Origin: an uncultured Alphaproteobacteria bacterium
GTDB taxonomy: Bacteria > Pseudomonadota > Alphaproteobacteria > HIMB59 > GCA-002718135
DNA: 38,492 nt
Assembly: GCA_902600225.1 (NCBI GenBank)
Contig: CACKIH010000002.1
Coordinates: 77,743 to 116,234, forward strand
Direction: 5' to 3'
Position 1 is the stretch's first letter; the number at the start of each line of letters is the position of its first letter. A program made the translations under genes and the position numbers. The notes below the pieces were generated by a model, which saw nothing but the letters and a program-made list of their open reading frames with translations, was not told where the DNA came from and did no database searches. Of the stretch, positions 18,073 through 26,267 are shown in pieces.

Positions 18073-19359
18073 TTACTTACCTATACAAAAATCACTAAAT
18101 ATTATATCTAAAATTTTCTCAATATCAAATTTTTGATTAATTCCATCAATGTACATAATTGATCTTCTAACATTTTCAGCAGCAATATCTATTTCTTTTA
18201 AATCTAAGCCTTTAAGTAGTACAAGGGATTTCTTAAGGCTTTCCATATGTCTTTCACGTGAAAAGACTGGTCCAGAAATTGGTTTTTTCTTTAATTTTGA
18301 AGATATGGTTTTAATAAGAGGCTCAATTCCATAACCAGATACTGATGAAATACTATATACCCCGCTAATTTTCTTTTTATTAGTATCATATTTTGATTTA
18401 ACAAATATTTTTGATTTGATTTTACTGTAGTTTTTCTTTTCATTATTTTTGAGAAAAACTATATTTAAATCAGACTTTTCAGCACTCTCTAAGGATCTTT
18501 CGATACCTATTTTTTCAATTAAGTTCTTATATTTTCTTATTCCCGCTGTATCAATAAATGTGTATTTATCTCCCTGTATATCTAGCGTGGAGCTTACTAA
18601 ATCTGTTGTGGTTCCTGGTATATTGGTAACTATAGAAACCTCCTTGTTATTAATATAATTAATAAATGATGATTTTCCTGTGTTTGGCTTTCCAATAATA
18701 GTTATTGTAAAACCATCATGAATTTGTCTAGATAAAGTTGATCTTTCAATAATTTTTTCAATTTGTTTATATATGTTCTTATTTTGTTCTCTTATATTAT
18801 TATATATTTCTTTAGGAAGATCTTCGTCTGCAAAATCAATAATGGCTTCTATGTCCGCCAGAAGTTTTTTTTGTTTATTTGATATTTCATTAATAAACTT
18901 ATCTAAATTTCCACTTAAATTACCAATAGCTATTTTTCTTTGATTTTCAGTTTCTGCATTAACTAAATCATTAATTGTTTCAGCTTCTAAAACACCAAGC
19001 TTATCATTCATTAAAGCTCTTTTGGTAAATTCTCCAGGCTCAGCAAGTCTGATGTGTTTTTTTAATAGGGTTTTAGTTATTTTGTTAATTACAGAAATAC
19101 TTCCATGACATGATATTTCCACCATATCCTCCCCTGTATAACTTTTTGGTGATTTAAAAAAAGTTGTAATTGTTTGATCTACAACACTCTTTCCATCTAA
19201 TAAATCGTTTAATGTAGCAAAGTTAGTTTTAAATTTTTTTTTAGAAGATATTGATTTAATTATTGTATGAGAGCCTTTTCCAGAAACCCTAAAAACAGCT
19301 ATACCAGACTTGCCTTTTTGCGTAGCAAGGGCAAAAATTGTATCCTTTGAAGCTTTCAT
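18073..19359 (-). CDS. mnmE: tRNA modification GTPase MnmE
   Basis: 428-residue GTPase (TrmE) partner of MnmG. An N-terminal tetrahydrofolate-binding domain (DTIFALATQKGKSGIAVFRVSG ... KSYTGEDMVEISCHGS ... AEPGEFTKRALMNDKLGVLEAE) precedes a helical domain with an inserted G domain. G1 is IGKPNTGKSSF (about residues 216-226), a GTTTD switch follows, then DTAGI. The protein ends in CIGK, the conserved C-x-G-K motif of the family. The gene contains the second parS-like palindrome (18252-18263). Start ATG at 19357-19359 follows a small TTGGG/CCCAA hairpin (19363-19379). It is the first gene of the mnmE-mnmG-rsmG-parA-parB run. Confidence 0.97.
   Translation of the reverse strand: MKASKDTIFALATQKGKSGIAVFRVSGKGSHTIIKSISSKKKFKTNFATLNDLLDGKSVVDQTITTFFKSPKSYTGEDMVEISCHGSISVINKITKTLLKKHIRLAEPGEFTKRALMNDKLGVLEAETINDLVNAETENQRKIAIGNLSGNLDKFINEISNKQKKLLADIEAIIDFADEDLPKEIYNNIREQNKNIYKQIEKIIERSTLSRQIHDGFTITIIGKPNTGKSSFINYINNKEVSIVTNIPGTTTDLVSSTLDIQGDKYTFIDTAGIRKYKNLIEKIGIERSLESAEKSDLNIVFLKNNEKKNYSKIKSKIFVKSKYDTNKKKISGVYSISSVSGYGIEPLIKTISSKLKKKPISGPVFSRERHMESLKKSLVLLKGLDLKEIDIAAENVRRSIMYIDGINQKFDIEKILDIIFSDFCIGK
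18252..18263. other. parS-like centromere site 2 (inside mnmE)
   Basis: A second exact TTTCACGTGAAA, 191 bp from the first, lies within the mnmE reading frame. With its flanks it matches 13 of 16 positions of the parS consensus. These are the only CACGTG-centred sites I noticed in the window. Two exact 12-mers this close together are very unlikely by chance in DNA of this composition. Confidence 0.8.
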
Positions 19360-19433
19360 TTTTTGGGAATTAAACCCAAGACAGAATTATGTAAATAAAA
19401 AATATTAAAGTTGCGTCTTTTATAATTTAATTT

Positions 19434-20855
19434 TTATTCCAACCAGTCTACCCATCTATTAACTTGATCAGGTTTTAAAACATCGAACTGCATATTGCCT
19501 TTATTGAGAAGAAACAAATTAGCACTTTTAAAATCATGGGCAACATTAGAGCATAATGCATCCATTAAGCCGTCACTATTAACATCGATTAATATGCTTT
19601 TATTACAATATGTGTTCCATTGAGTTGTCTCTGTTTGGACCATTTGGCCCCATATTTTAGGGTCTTGCCATTCATCAAGTGGGGGCAGTATAATATTTAC
19701 ATCGACCAACTCTAGCTTGCCATTTTTGTTTTCATATACAACCCAAGCTGAGCCAGAGTAATACATTCCTACAACCGAACTAATTACATCAAGGTCTCCA
19801 TCATTATCAAAATCAAAAGATGTCATTTCTGGTACCTCTGAAAAAATAAATTTTTTTACCTTGGCTGGTTCTAATGTTTGTATTTTCTTAAACTTTCCTT
19901 TCCCATTTCCATGATAAAGAGATATGTTATGTGATTTAGGGGTTTCTTTTACAACATTTCCTTGTTGAGAATATTTTCTATATACTTGATTGTAGTGTGC
20001 GTTTCCAGTAACCATATCTAAATTTCCATCATTATTAAAATCTCCCAAAGTTACAGTGAAAGTTGTGTTACCTGTACATTTCTTCGCTTTGAAGTTTCCT
20101 TTTCCATCATTAAAATGACATATAGCGCCTGAAAAGTCGGTTGTTACTACATCAACATCTCCGTCATTATCAATATCGCCTGCATCAGAACCGTGAGAAA
20201 AGCCTAGGTAGGTTGCTGTTTTTTTATCAACTAAATGTCCTGTGTGCTTAGATTGTTTCCATTTATTTGGACCTGTTGATATGAATACATGGTTAATTGC
20301 TTTGTAAGTAAATTTACCATTGTTTAAAGCAACTGATGCATTAGGAACAAAGATATCGTCTATTCCGTCACCATTAAAATCTTCAATGATTATTCTTTGA
20401 ACATTTGATGCAAACCCATTTTTTTCAGTGTTATTATAATCAAAAACAGTTCTCATTTTTGAAAAATTAAAAGTTTCGTTTACTGAAAAGGGAAGTATTG
20501 GATTGTATATTGAGTTAATGTTTTCACAACCAACTCTTCCTTCTTTTATTTTGCCTCCATTTTGGCAAGCTACACCAGCCCCAAAACCAACGTAGTCAAG
20601 CTTTCCATTACCATCCCAGTCTCCATATCCAGATCCTGTTTTATAAAAAACCCGAAGATCATTACTAATATGTTTTCTAAACCATGAGTTGCTTGGCAAA
20701 ACATATTTACCATTCTCATTTTTCATTGTGTCGTTGATATAATGGCCAGAAAGTGTAAGTCCGAGTTTTTCTATGTTTTTTTCAAACTGATTGGCAAATA
20801 AGTTTATTGGAAATAGGAGAATTAATAAAAAAACAAAATTTTTTTTTGAAAACAC
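19434..20855 (-). CDS. Secreted FG-GAP/VCBS-repeat protein
   Basis: 473-residue exported protein. A signal peptide (KKNFVFLLILLFPINLFA, cleavage near residue 22) is followed by at least six FG-GAP/VCBS-type repeats whose calcium-binding loops read DGNGKLDYVGFG, DFNGDGIDDIFVPN, DIDNDGDVDVVTTD, DFNNDGNLDMVTGN, DFDNDGDLDVISS and DVNSDGLMDALCSN. Such repeats usually build an integrin-like beta-propeller stabilised by Ca2+. Several Cys in the mature part fit disulfides in the periplasm or outside. There is no lipobox, C-terminal anchor or known enzymatic domain, so its role (adhesion, polymer binding or periplasmic scaffold) is unknown. It lies between rho and mnmE, a place normally without such a gene, with 74 bp to mnmE and 47 bp to rho, so it may have its own promoter. 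Confidence 0.82.
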   Translation of the reverse strand: MFSKKNFVFLLILLFPINLFANQFEKNIEKLGLTLSGHYINDTMKNENGKYVLPSNSWFRKHISNDLRVFYKTGSGYGDWDGNGKLDYVGFGAGVACQNGGKIKEGRVGCENINSIYNPILPFSVNETFNFSKMRTVFDYNNTEKNGFASNVQRIIIEDFNGDGIDDIFVPNASVALNNGKFTYKAINHVFISTGPNKWKQSKHTGHLVDKKTATYLGFSHGSDAGDIDNDGDVDVVTTDFSGAICHFNDGKGNFKAKKCTGNTTFTVTLGDFNNDGNLDMVTGNAHYNQVYRKYSQQGNVVKETPKSHNISLYHGNGKGKFKKIQTLEPAKVKKFIFSEVPEMTSFDFDNDGDLDVISSVVGMYYSGSAWVVYENKNGKLELVDVNIILPPLDEWQDPKIWGQMVQTETTQWNTYCNKSILIDVNSDGLMDALCSNVAHDFKSANLFLLNKGNMQFDVLKPDQVNRWVDWLE

Positions 20856-20902
20856 ATCTTTCTATTATTAAAAAAAAATTAAAAAAAAAGAAAAAATTAT
20901 AT

Positions 20903-22159
20903 TTATTTAGTTCCCATGCTTTGGAAGAATTCGTTGTTAGTTTTTGTATTTTTCATTTTATCTAATAAGAACTCCATGGCTTCTGTGCTTCCCATTGGGG
21001 CTAATATTTTTCTTAAAATAAAGATTTTTCCAAGCTCGTCTTTATCAAGCAATAATTCTTCTTTTCTTGTTCCCGACTTACCAATATCAAAGGCTGGATA
21101 GGTCCTTTTTTGACTTAGTTTTCTATCTAGAACCATTTCACTATTACCAGTACCTTTAAATTCTTCAAATATAACTTCATCCATTCTACTTCCTGTATCT
21201 ATTAAAGCGGTAGCAATAATTGTTAGTGATCCACCTTTTTCTACGTTCCTTGCAGCTCCAAAAAATCTTTTTGGTCTTTGTAGAGCGTTGGCATCAACAC
21301 CACCTGTTAATACCTTTCCACTAGAAGGCACAACAGTATTATATGCTCTTCCAAGTCTAGTGATTGAATCAAGAAGTATTACAACATCATGTTTATATTC
21401 AACAAGTCTTTTAGCTTTTTCAATTACCATTTCAGCGACCTGAACGTGGCGTGAAGCAGGTTCATCAAAGGTTGAACTAATTACCTCGCCCTTAACTGAT
21501 CTTTGCATGTCTGTAACTTCTTCTGGCCTTTCATCAATTAGCAGAACAATCAGTTTAGCGTCTGGACTATTAGCAGTTATAGCATTAGCAATTTTTTGCA
21601 TAATTATTGTTTTGCCTGTGAAAGGTTGTGCAACAATTAATTGTCTTTGTCCTTTTCCAAGAGGAGCAATAATATCAATTATTCTCTCTGTATTATCCGG
21701 CATAGGTTTTTCTTGTTCAAGCTTGAACCTTGCTTCGGGATACAATGGTGTTAAATCTTCAAAGTTAACCCTGTTCTTAACTAAATCAGTTTCTTGGCCA
21801 TTTATTTTGTTAATTTTAGTTATGGCAAAATATCTTTCTCCTTGCTTTGGAGATCTAATTTCACCTTCAACACTATCACCCGTTCTTAAGCTAAATTTTT
21901 TAATTTGAGATGGAGAAATATAGATATCGTCTGGTCCTGGAAGATAATTTGACTCTGAAGACCTTAAAAAACCAAAACCATCTTGCATAATTTCAATAAC
22001 CCCTAAACCAGTAATAATTTCACCTTCTTCAGCAATTGTTTTTAGAATTGCAAACATCAAATCTTGCTTTCTAAGTGACGAAGGGTTTTCTATACCAAGC
22101 TTATCTGCCTGTTTTAAAAGCTCTTGGGGTTCTTTTCCTTTTAATTCCTGTAAATTCAT
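20903..22159 (-). CDS. rho: Transcription termination factor Rho
   Basis: 418-residue hexameric RNA helicase that ends transcription. The N-terminal helix bundle ([22 protein letters not shown]) and the primary RNA-binding fold ([30 protein letters not shown]) are followed by the ATPase: Walker A is QPFTGKT (about residue 181), Walker B is [16 protein letters not shown], and the Q-loop/R-loop segment is [26 protein letters not shown]. The length is standard. With only one intrinsic terminator visible in 38 kb, Rho probably carries much of the termination here. It is the outermost minus-strand gene beside the candidate origin region. Confidence 0.98.
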   Translation of the reverse strand: MNLQELKGKEPQELLKQADKLGIENPSSLRKQDLMFAILKTIAEEGEIITGLGVIEIMQDGFGFLRSSESNYLPGPDDIYISPSQIKKFSLRTGDSVEGEIRSPKQGERYFAITKINKINGQETDLVKNRVNFEDLTPLYPEARFKLEQEKPMPDNTERIIDIIAPLGKGQRQLIVAQPFTGKTIIMQKIANAITANSPDAKLIVLLIDERPEEVTDMQRSVKGEVISSTFDEPASRHVQVAEMVIEKAKRLVEYKHDVVILLDSITRLGRAYNTVVPSSGKVLTGGVDANALQRPKRFFGAARNVEKGGSLTIIATALIDTGSRMDEVIFEEFKGTGNSEMVLDRKLSQKRTYPAFDIGKSGTRKEELLLDKDELGKIFILRKILAPMGSTEAMEFLLDKMKNTKTNNEFFQSMGTK

Positions 22160-22413
22160 AATGTTGTTGGGGTAGTTTAGAAATGAAATGTTTAAATAAT
22201 CAAAATTGAAGTTAATGTCAAAATAATAATAAATATATAATTTATATATTTAATTGTAGTATTAGTTGTAAGGTTAAAAAGCTTAATTACTGCTTTATTA
22301 TCGCATCATTCTTTATTTACCAACATATGAATAACAACCCTAACAAATATGTTAATTTAAAGAATAATGAAAAAAATTATTATTTTTAAATAATTTGCTG
22401 TGCAGTAAATTTC

Positions 22414-22484
22414 TAATAACTTGTTATTAATTTTGTATAATAAATATATTAACACCCACCCCATAATATTTAGACAAGTTATTA
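22414..22484. repeat. 11-bp inverted repeat in the candidate origin region
   Basis: TAATAACTTGT (22414-22424) and ACAAGTTATTA (22474-22484) are perfect inverted copies 49 bp apart, in the middle of the AT-rich gap. The interval contains a small GC-rich block (ACCCACCCCA at about 22453-22462). They could be paired binding sites or a cruciform stem. Confidence 0.55.
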
Positions 22485-22558
22485 AGTTGTTGACAACATA
22501 TTTTTAAAAAAAAAGAACTATTTCTTAAATTCAAATTATATTTAATAGTGTTTATAAC

Positions 22559-22564
22559 TATAAT
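22559..22564 (+). promoter_or_regulatory. Possible -10 element of the maf operon
   Basis: A perfect TATAAT lies 16 bases before the maf ATG. The -35 at optimal spacing (TTATAT, 22536-22541) is weak. If real, the leader would be only about ten bases, near-leaderless, which agrees with the missing Shine-Dalgarno sequence. Chance matches are common in this AT-rich gap. Confidence 0.3.
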
Positions 22565-22580
22565 TTTTATTAACACACTT

Positions 22581-23171
22581 ATGCAGCAAAAATTTATATT
22601 AGCTAGTTCAAGCAAATCTAGATACAAAATATTAAAAAATGCCGGATTAAATTTCACACAAAAAAAACCAAATTGCAACGAAGAGAATATTAAAAAAACT
22701 ATTAATAGAAATACTAAGCCTGAGATTTTTGCAAAAAAACTTTCTTATGAAAAAGCAAGAAGTGTAAGTATAAAAAAATTGTATGCCAATAAAATTGTTT
22801 TGGGCTGTGACACAGTCATTTATCACAATGGAAAAATTTTAGATAAAGTAAACACTATTGAGAAAGCCCAAAAAAAAATCAAATCTCTATCAGGAAAGAC
22901 ACACTTAATAGTATCTGGCTTAACTATTTGTTTGAATGGTTCTAAAGTTTGGGAAAATTACGAAAAAACCTATGTTAAAATAAGGAAGCTTAATAACAGT
23001 GAAATAAAAACATACTTAAAAAAAACAGGTAAACAAATACTAAGCTCCGTTGGATGTTATCAAATAGAGAGCTTGGGACCAAATATTATTGAGAGCATAA
23101 AAGGAGATTATTTTAATGTTATGGGATTGCCTTTATTTAATTTGCTAGATTATTTATATTCAAAAAAATGA
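22581..23171 (+). CDS. maf: Maf-family nucleoside triphosphate pyrophosphatase
   Basis: 196-residue Maf/HAM1-like pyrophosphatase that removes non-canonical or methylated nucleotides (dTTP/UTP or m7GTP types). The start motif MQQKFILASSSKSRYKILKNAGL is typical, so I use the ATG at 22581 rather than an in-frame start at 22548 that adds hydrophobic residues. Other marks are LGCDTVIYHNGKILDK, LSGKTHLIVSG, GCYQIESLGPNIIESIKGDYFNVMGLPL. Substrate class is not clear. First gene of a plus-strand run maf-aroE-coaE-dnaQ that is conserved near alphaproteobacterial origins; it overlaps aroE by 4 bp. Confidence 0.94.
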   Translation: MQQKFILASSSKSRYKILKNAGLNFTQKKPNCNEENIKKTINRNTKPEIFAKKLSYEKARSVSIKKLYANKIVLGCDTVIYHNGKILDKVNTIEKAQKKIKSLSGKTHLIVSGLTICLNGSKVWENYEKTYVKIRKLNNSEIKTYLKKTGKQILSSVGCYQIESLGPNIIESIKGDYFNVMGLPLFNLLDYLYSKK

Positions 23172-23950
23172 AAAAACTTTACGTAGTGGGGAACAAGGTA
23201 TCTAAAAGTCTTTCTCCAACAATATTTAACTATTGGTTTAAAAAATATAACATTAAAGCAAGTTATGGATATTTAGAGCTTACAGAAAAAAACTTTCATA
23301 GAAAAATAAAAGAGGTTTTGGAAAAAAAAGATACGCTTGGTCTAAATATAACCATCCCATTTAAAAACAAAATTATCAAACACCTTGGCAAAATAGACGC
23401 TCATGCAAAAAAAATTAGTGCTGTGAACTGTGTAACAAATAAAAAAACTATAAATGGAACCAATACTGATTGGACAGGATATTACAAAACTCTACCAAAT
23501 ATAAAAAAAACCAAAAACAGAAAAGTTATTATTCTGGGTTATGGAGGCGCATCACACGCCATTCACTATGTTTTAAAGAAGAGGGGTTTTAAGGATATTT
23601 TAATTTTCAATAGATCTAAGAAAAAAATTAAGTATTCAAAAAAAACAGAGTATACAAAAAAATATAGTGATCTTGAAACACACCTTGAAGGGGTTTTTTT
23701 AATAATTAATACCACACCAATAAACCCTATGTTGAAAAAACACTTAAAACTTATCACCAAATCCACAATTGTAAGCGACATTGTTTACAGTCCAAAAAAC
23801 ACCCCATTTCTCAAACAGTTTCCAAAGAATAAAAGGATTTATGGAATATCAATGTTGATAGAACAGGCCAAACCGTGTTTTAAAATGTGGTTTGGTAAAA
23901 ACCCATCTGTAGATGAAAAAATGCTTAACGCTATTTATAAAAAAATTTAA
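23168..23950 (+). CDS. aroE: Shikimate dehydrogenase
   Basis: 260-residue NADPH-dependent enzyme reducing 3-dehydroshikimate to shikimate in aromatic amino-acid synthesis. Substrate-site motifs are SKSLSPTIFNYWF (residues 12-24), LNITIPFKNKI with the catalytic lysine, SAVNCVTN and NGTNTDWTGY with the catalytic aspartate. The NADP-binding loop is LGYGGASHAI. The end MLIEQAKPCFKMWFGKNP is the usual C-terminal Q-x-x-x-x-F-x-x-W motif. It overlaps maf by 4 bp and coaE by one base (TAATG). Confidence 0.96.
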   Translation: MKKLYVVGNKVSKSLSPTIFNYWFKKYNIKASYGYLELTEKNFHRKIKEVLEKKDTLGLNITIPFKNKIIKHLGKIDAHAKKISAVNCVTNKKTINGTNTDWTGYYKTLPNIKKTKNRKVIILGYGGASHAIHYVLKKRGFKDILIFNRSKKKIKYSKKTEYTKKYSDLETHLEGVFLIINTTPINPMLKKHLKLITKSTIVSDIVYSPKNTPFLKQFPKNKRIYGISMLIEQAKPCFKMWFGKNPSVDEKMLNAIYKKI

Positions 23951-24540
23951 TGACAAAAACTATAGCAATAACGGGCGGCATAGGATCGGGTAAATCCACT
24001 TTTTGTAGCAAATTAAAAGAAAAAGGTTTTAAAATTCACAGCTCAGACGAGCAGGTGGCCAAAATATATAAAAACCCTAAAAAAAAATTTGTTACTTATT
24101 TACACACCATAGGTTTGTCTAAGTCCATTTCAAAAAAAAACATAGATAAAAAAATTATATCAAAGATTATTTTTGAAAATAAAAAGATAAGAAAAAAGCT
24201 CGAGTTATATATATTTAAAATAGTTAGAAAAAAGAGGTCTGATTTTATAAAAAAAGAAAAACAAAAAAAAACAAAATTAATTTTTATTGATATACCGCTA
24301 TTGTTTGAAAACAATTTAGAAAAACAGTTCAACACAGTAATATCGATAATAGCTTCCAAACGCGTAAGATTAAAAAGATTAAAAAAAACGAGAAAAATGA
24401 CTGAAAACCAATTTAAGAATATAACTCGATCTCAAACATCAGATGTTATAAGAAAAAAGAAATCTGATTATGTTATTTATAACAACTCGACAATAAAGGA
24501 TTATAAAATTAAGATTAATAAGCTAATAAGTAAACTTTAG
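23950..24540 (+). CDS. coaE: Dephospho-CoA kinase
   Basis: 196-residue P-loop kinase that phosphorylates dephospho-CoA in the last step of CoA synthesis. The P-loop TGGIGSGKSTF is at residues 8-18, followed by the CoA-binding HSSDEQVAKIY and the DxPLLFEN-type motif FIDIPLLFENNLE. The sequence is unusually lysine-rich, as are its neighbours maf and aroE, which reflects AAA codons in this AT-rich block. Translation is coupled to aroE by a TAATG overlap; dnaQ follows after 8 bp. Confidence 0.95.
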   Translation: MTKTIAITGGIGSGKSTFCSKLKEKGFKIHSSDEQVAKIYKNPKKKFVTYLHTIGLSKSISKKNIDKKIISKIIFENKKIRKKLELYIFKIVRKKRSDFIKKEKQKKTKLIFIDIPLLFENNLEKQFNTVISIIASKRVRLKRLKKTRKMTENQFKNITRSQTSDVIRKKKSDYVIYNNSTIKDYKIKINKLISKL

Positions 24541-24548
24541 TTAAAACA

Positions 24549-25223
24549 ATGAGAGAAATAGTAATTGATACAGAAACCACGGGCCTTGATTATAAGACCG
24601 GTGACAGAATAATAGAAGTTGGTTGTGTGGAACTCAAAAACTATGTTCCTACAGGAAACACGCTCCAATTTTATTGCAAACCAGACAGAAGTATAAGCGA
24701 AGGAGCAAAAAACATTGTGGGTCTTTCAGACGATTTTCTTAATCAACAAAAACCATTTGAAGAAAACCACAAGGAGCTTTTAAATTTTTTGAAAAACGAC
24801 ACATTGATAATTCACAATGCGTCATTTGATTTAGGTTTTATAAATAATGAGTTGTCAATCTTAGGATTACCTCATTTAGACAATCCTGTAGTTGATACAG
24901 TTTCTCTTGCAAGAGAAGTTCTAAATACAAGAATAGCTAACCTCGACTATTTGTGTAGAAGATTTAACATTGATTTATCAGATAGATCATTTCACGGAGC
25001 CTTACTTGACTCCCAACTTCTAGCCGCAGTTTATTTAGAGTTAAGAGGGGGTAAGCAATTTTCTATGGAGCTGAATTCAAACATCAACGAAAAAAACACA
25101 CAAATTAACAACAAAAACGAAACAAAAACCAAAATAATAGAAGTTAATAAAGAAGATTATCTTGCCCATAAAGAAATGTTAAAAAAACTAAAAAACCCCC
25201 TTTGGAAAAAATTTAACTATTAA
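24549..25223 (+). CDS. dnaQ: DNA polymerase III epsilon subunit (proofreading exonuclease)
   Basis: 224-residue DEDDh 3'-5' exonuclease that proofreads for the replicative polymerase. Exo I is DTETTGLD (residues 7-14), Exo II is HNASFDLGF and Exo III is FHGALLDSQLLA with the catalytic histidine and aspartate. A charged C-terminal tail (about residues 175-224) probably holds the polymerase-binding segment. secB, often next to dnaQ in relatives, is not present at this place; a timA-like gene follows after 30 bp. Confidence 0.96.
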   Translation: MREIVIDTETTGLDYKTGDRIIEVGCVELKNYVPTGNTLQFYCKPDRSISEGAKNIVGLSDDFLNQQKPFEENHKELLNFLKNDTLIIHNASFDLGFINNELSILGLPHLDNPVVDTVSLAREVLNTRIANLDYLCRRFNIDLSDRSFHGALLDSQLLAAVYLELRGGKQFSMELNSNINEKNTQINNKNETKTKIIEVNKEDYLAHKEMLKKLKNPLWKKFNY

Positions 25224-25253
25224 TATTTAAAAAAGTTATTATATTAAAATCAA

Positions 25254-25835
25254 ATGATTTACGGCGACCTTCAATTTTTTGATATTCTAATTTTTGCAGC
25301 TATTGCTGGATTTATTATTTATAGACTTAGGAGTGTTCTAGGGAAAAGAACAGGATTTCAAAAAAATATTTCAGAGCCAAAACCTCAAGAAACCAAAAAA
25401 CAAGAAGATGTTCAAAAAATACCATCACTTATGGATAACGAGACAAAGCTTGAGGTTGTATATAAAAAAGTAAATAATTTTAATCACAGAGAGTTTCTTG
25501 ATGGTGCCAAGAAAGCTTTTGAAATTATAATTTCATCTTTCAACAATGGTGATAAAAAAACACTGAAAAACCTTGTGTCTAAAGATGTTTATTCTGCTTT
25601 TGAAAAAGCGATTGATGAAAAAACAAACAATCCTGAATCACAATTTTATTCGCTTATTGTAGAGGGCATCGCAGATGCAAAAGTAGAAAATGACACAATA
25701 TCAATATCGGTCAATTTTATTAGTGAACAGATGTTAAATAATGATGAGGGTTCTATTGTTAAAAATAAAGACACTTGGACTTTCGAAAAACCAGTAAATT
25801 CTAATAGTCCAATATGGATATTAACTCAAACTTAA
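25254..25835 (+). CDS. timA: Tim44-like domain membrane protein (TimA type)
   Basis: 193-residue protein with one N-terminal membrane helix (FFDILIFAAIAGFIIYRLRSVLG, about residues 8-30), a charged linker (about 32-60) and a C-terminal Tim44-like domain: FLDGAKKAFEIIISSFNNGDKKTLKNLVSKDVYSAFEKAI and a beta-rich end with NDTISISVNFISEQ. The mitochondrial Tim44 binds Hsp70 at the import pore; bacterial TimA is thought to act at the inner membrane but its role is poorly defined. The position between dnaQ and smr agrees with alphaproteobacterial synteny. Confidence 0.87.
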   Translation: MIYGDLQFFDILIFAAIAGFIIYRLRSVLGKRTGFQKNISEPKPQETKKQEDVQKIPSLMDNETKLEVVYKKVNNFNHREFLDGAKKAFEIIISSFNNGDKKTLKNLVSKDVYSAFEKAIDEKTNNPESQFYSLIVEGIADAKVENDTISISVNFISEQMLNNDEGSIVKNKDTWTFEKPVNSNSPIWILTQT

Positions 25836-25838
25836 TAT

Positions 25839-26267
25839 TTGTCCTTTAAAGAACTCAAAGACCGAATTAAAAAAAACGAGGGTTATTCTGACAAGCCTTA
25901 TCAAGATCAATTAGGGTTTTATACTATTGGTTATGGTCATCTTATTACAGAAAAAGAAAATAAATATTACATTAAAAAATTTAAAAAAAAATATTTTGAA
26001 GAATTGTTTGAGATAGATTTTAAAAAAGCACACGAACAATATAAAAAAAAATTTTTAAAAAAAAACCACACAACTTCAGAGAAGGAATTATTAATAGAAA
26101 TGATTTTTCAACTTGGAGCAAAAGGTGTCTCTAAATTTAAGAAAATGCTTTATTTTCTAAACAAAAAACAAAAATTCATGGCATCACTAGAGATGTTAGA
26201 CAGTTTGTGGTATTTGCAAACACCTGAAAGAGTAAAGAATTTAATTAAAAAATATACAAAAAAATAA
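25839..26267 (+). CDS. T4-type lysozyme (GH24 muramidase-like), short
   Basis: 142-residue protein resembling phage T4 lysozyme along nearly its whole length. The catalytic triad lines up: E14, D23 and T29 in NEGYSDKPYQDQLGFYTIGYGHLIT have the same spacing as T4 E11, D20 and T26. The C-terminal lobe MIFQLGAKGVSKFKKML ... LDSLWYLQTPERVKNLI matches T4's MVFQMG...RWYNQTPNRAKRVI. It lacks T4's last roughly 15 residues and has no signal peptide or membrane helix, so how it would reach peptidoglycan is unclear. The start is a TTG three bases after the timA stop, and its stop overlaps smr by one base, so it is embedded in the operon. In relatives this slot usually holds the lytic transglycosylase gene mltA. 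Very lysine-rich, like neighbouring genes. Confidence 0.85.
   Translation: MSFKELKDRIKKNEGYSDKPYQDQLGFYTIGYGHLITEKENKYYIKKFKKKYFEELFEIDFKKAHEQYKKKFLKKNHTTSEKELLIEMIFQLGAKGVSKFKKMLYFLNKKQKFMASLEMLDSLWYLQTPERVKNLIKKYTKK

Larger units (their letters stand above)
22160..22580. other. Long AT-rich intergenic region; candidate replication origin
   Basis: This 421-bp stretch is the only gap over 300 bp in the window and contains no convincing gene. It is almost pure A/T with long A and T runs. It separates a minus-strand block (rho to parB) from a plus-strand block (maf to smr), so both read away from it, as expected around an origin. It holds an 11-bp inverted repeat, a GTTGT/ACAAC hairpin (22486-22497) and three sites with 8 of 9 matches to the DnaA box TTATNCACA: 22326-22334 (-), 22432-22440 (-) and 22567-22575 (+). 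In DNA this AT-rich such near matches occur by chance, and no perfect box was seen. parS sites 4 kb away support origin proximity, not this exact place. Confidence 0.4.

Noticed and set aside
19363-19379. TTGGG/CCCAA hairpin upstream of mnmE
   Set aside because: The stem is only five pairs and no U-run follows, so neither a terminator nor a riboswitch can be supported; at most it affects mnmE translation.
22427-22678. 83-codon minus-strand open frame over the candidate origin and maf start
   Set aside because: It overlaps the firmly identified maf gene antisense, shows no family motif, and is a chance open frame in AT-rich DNA.
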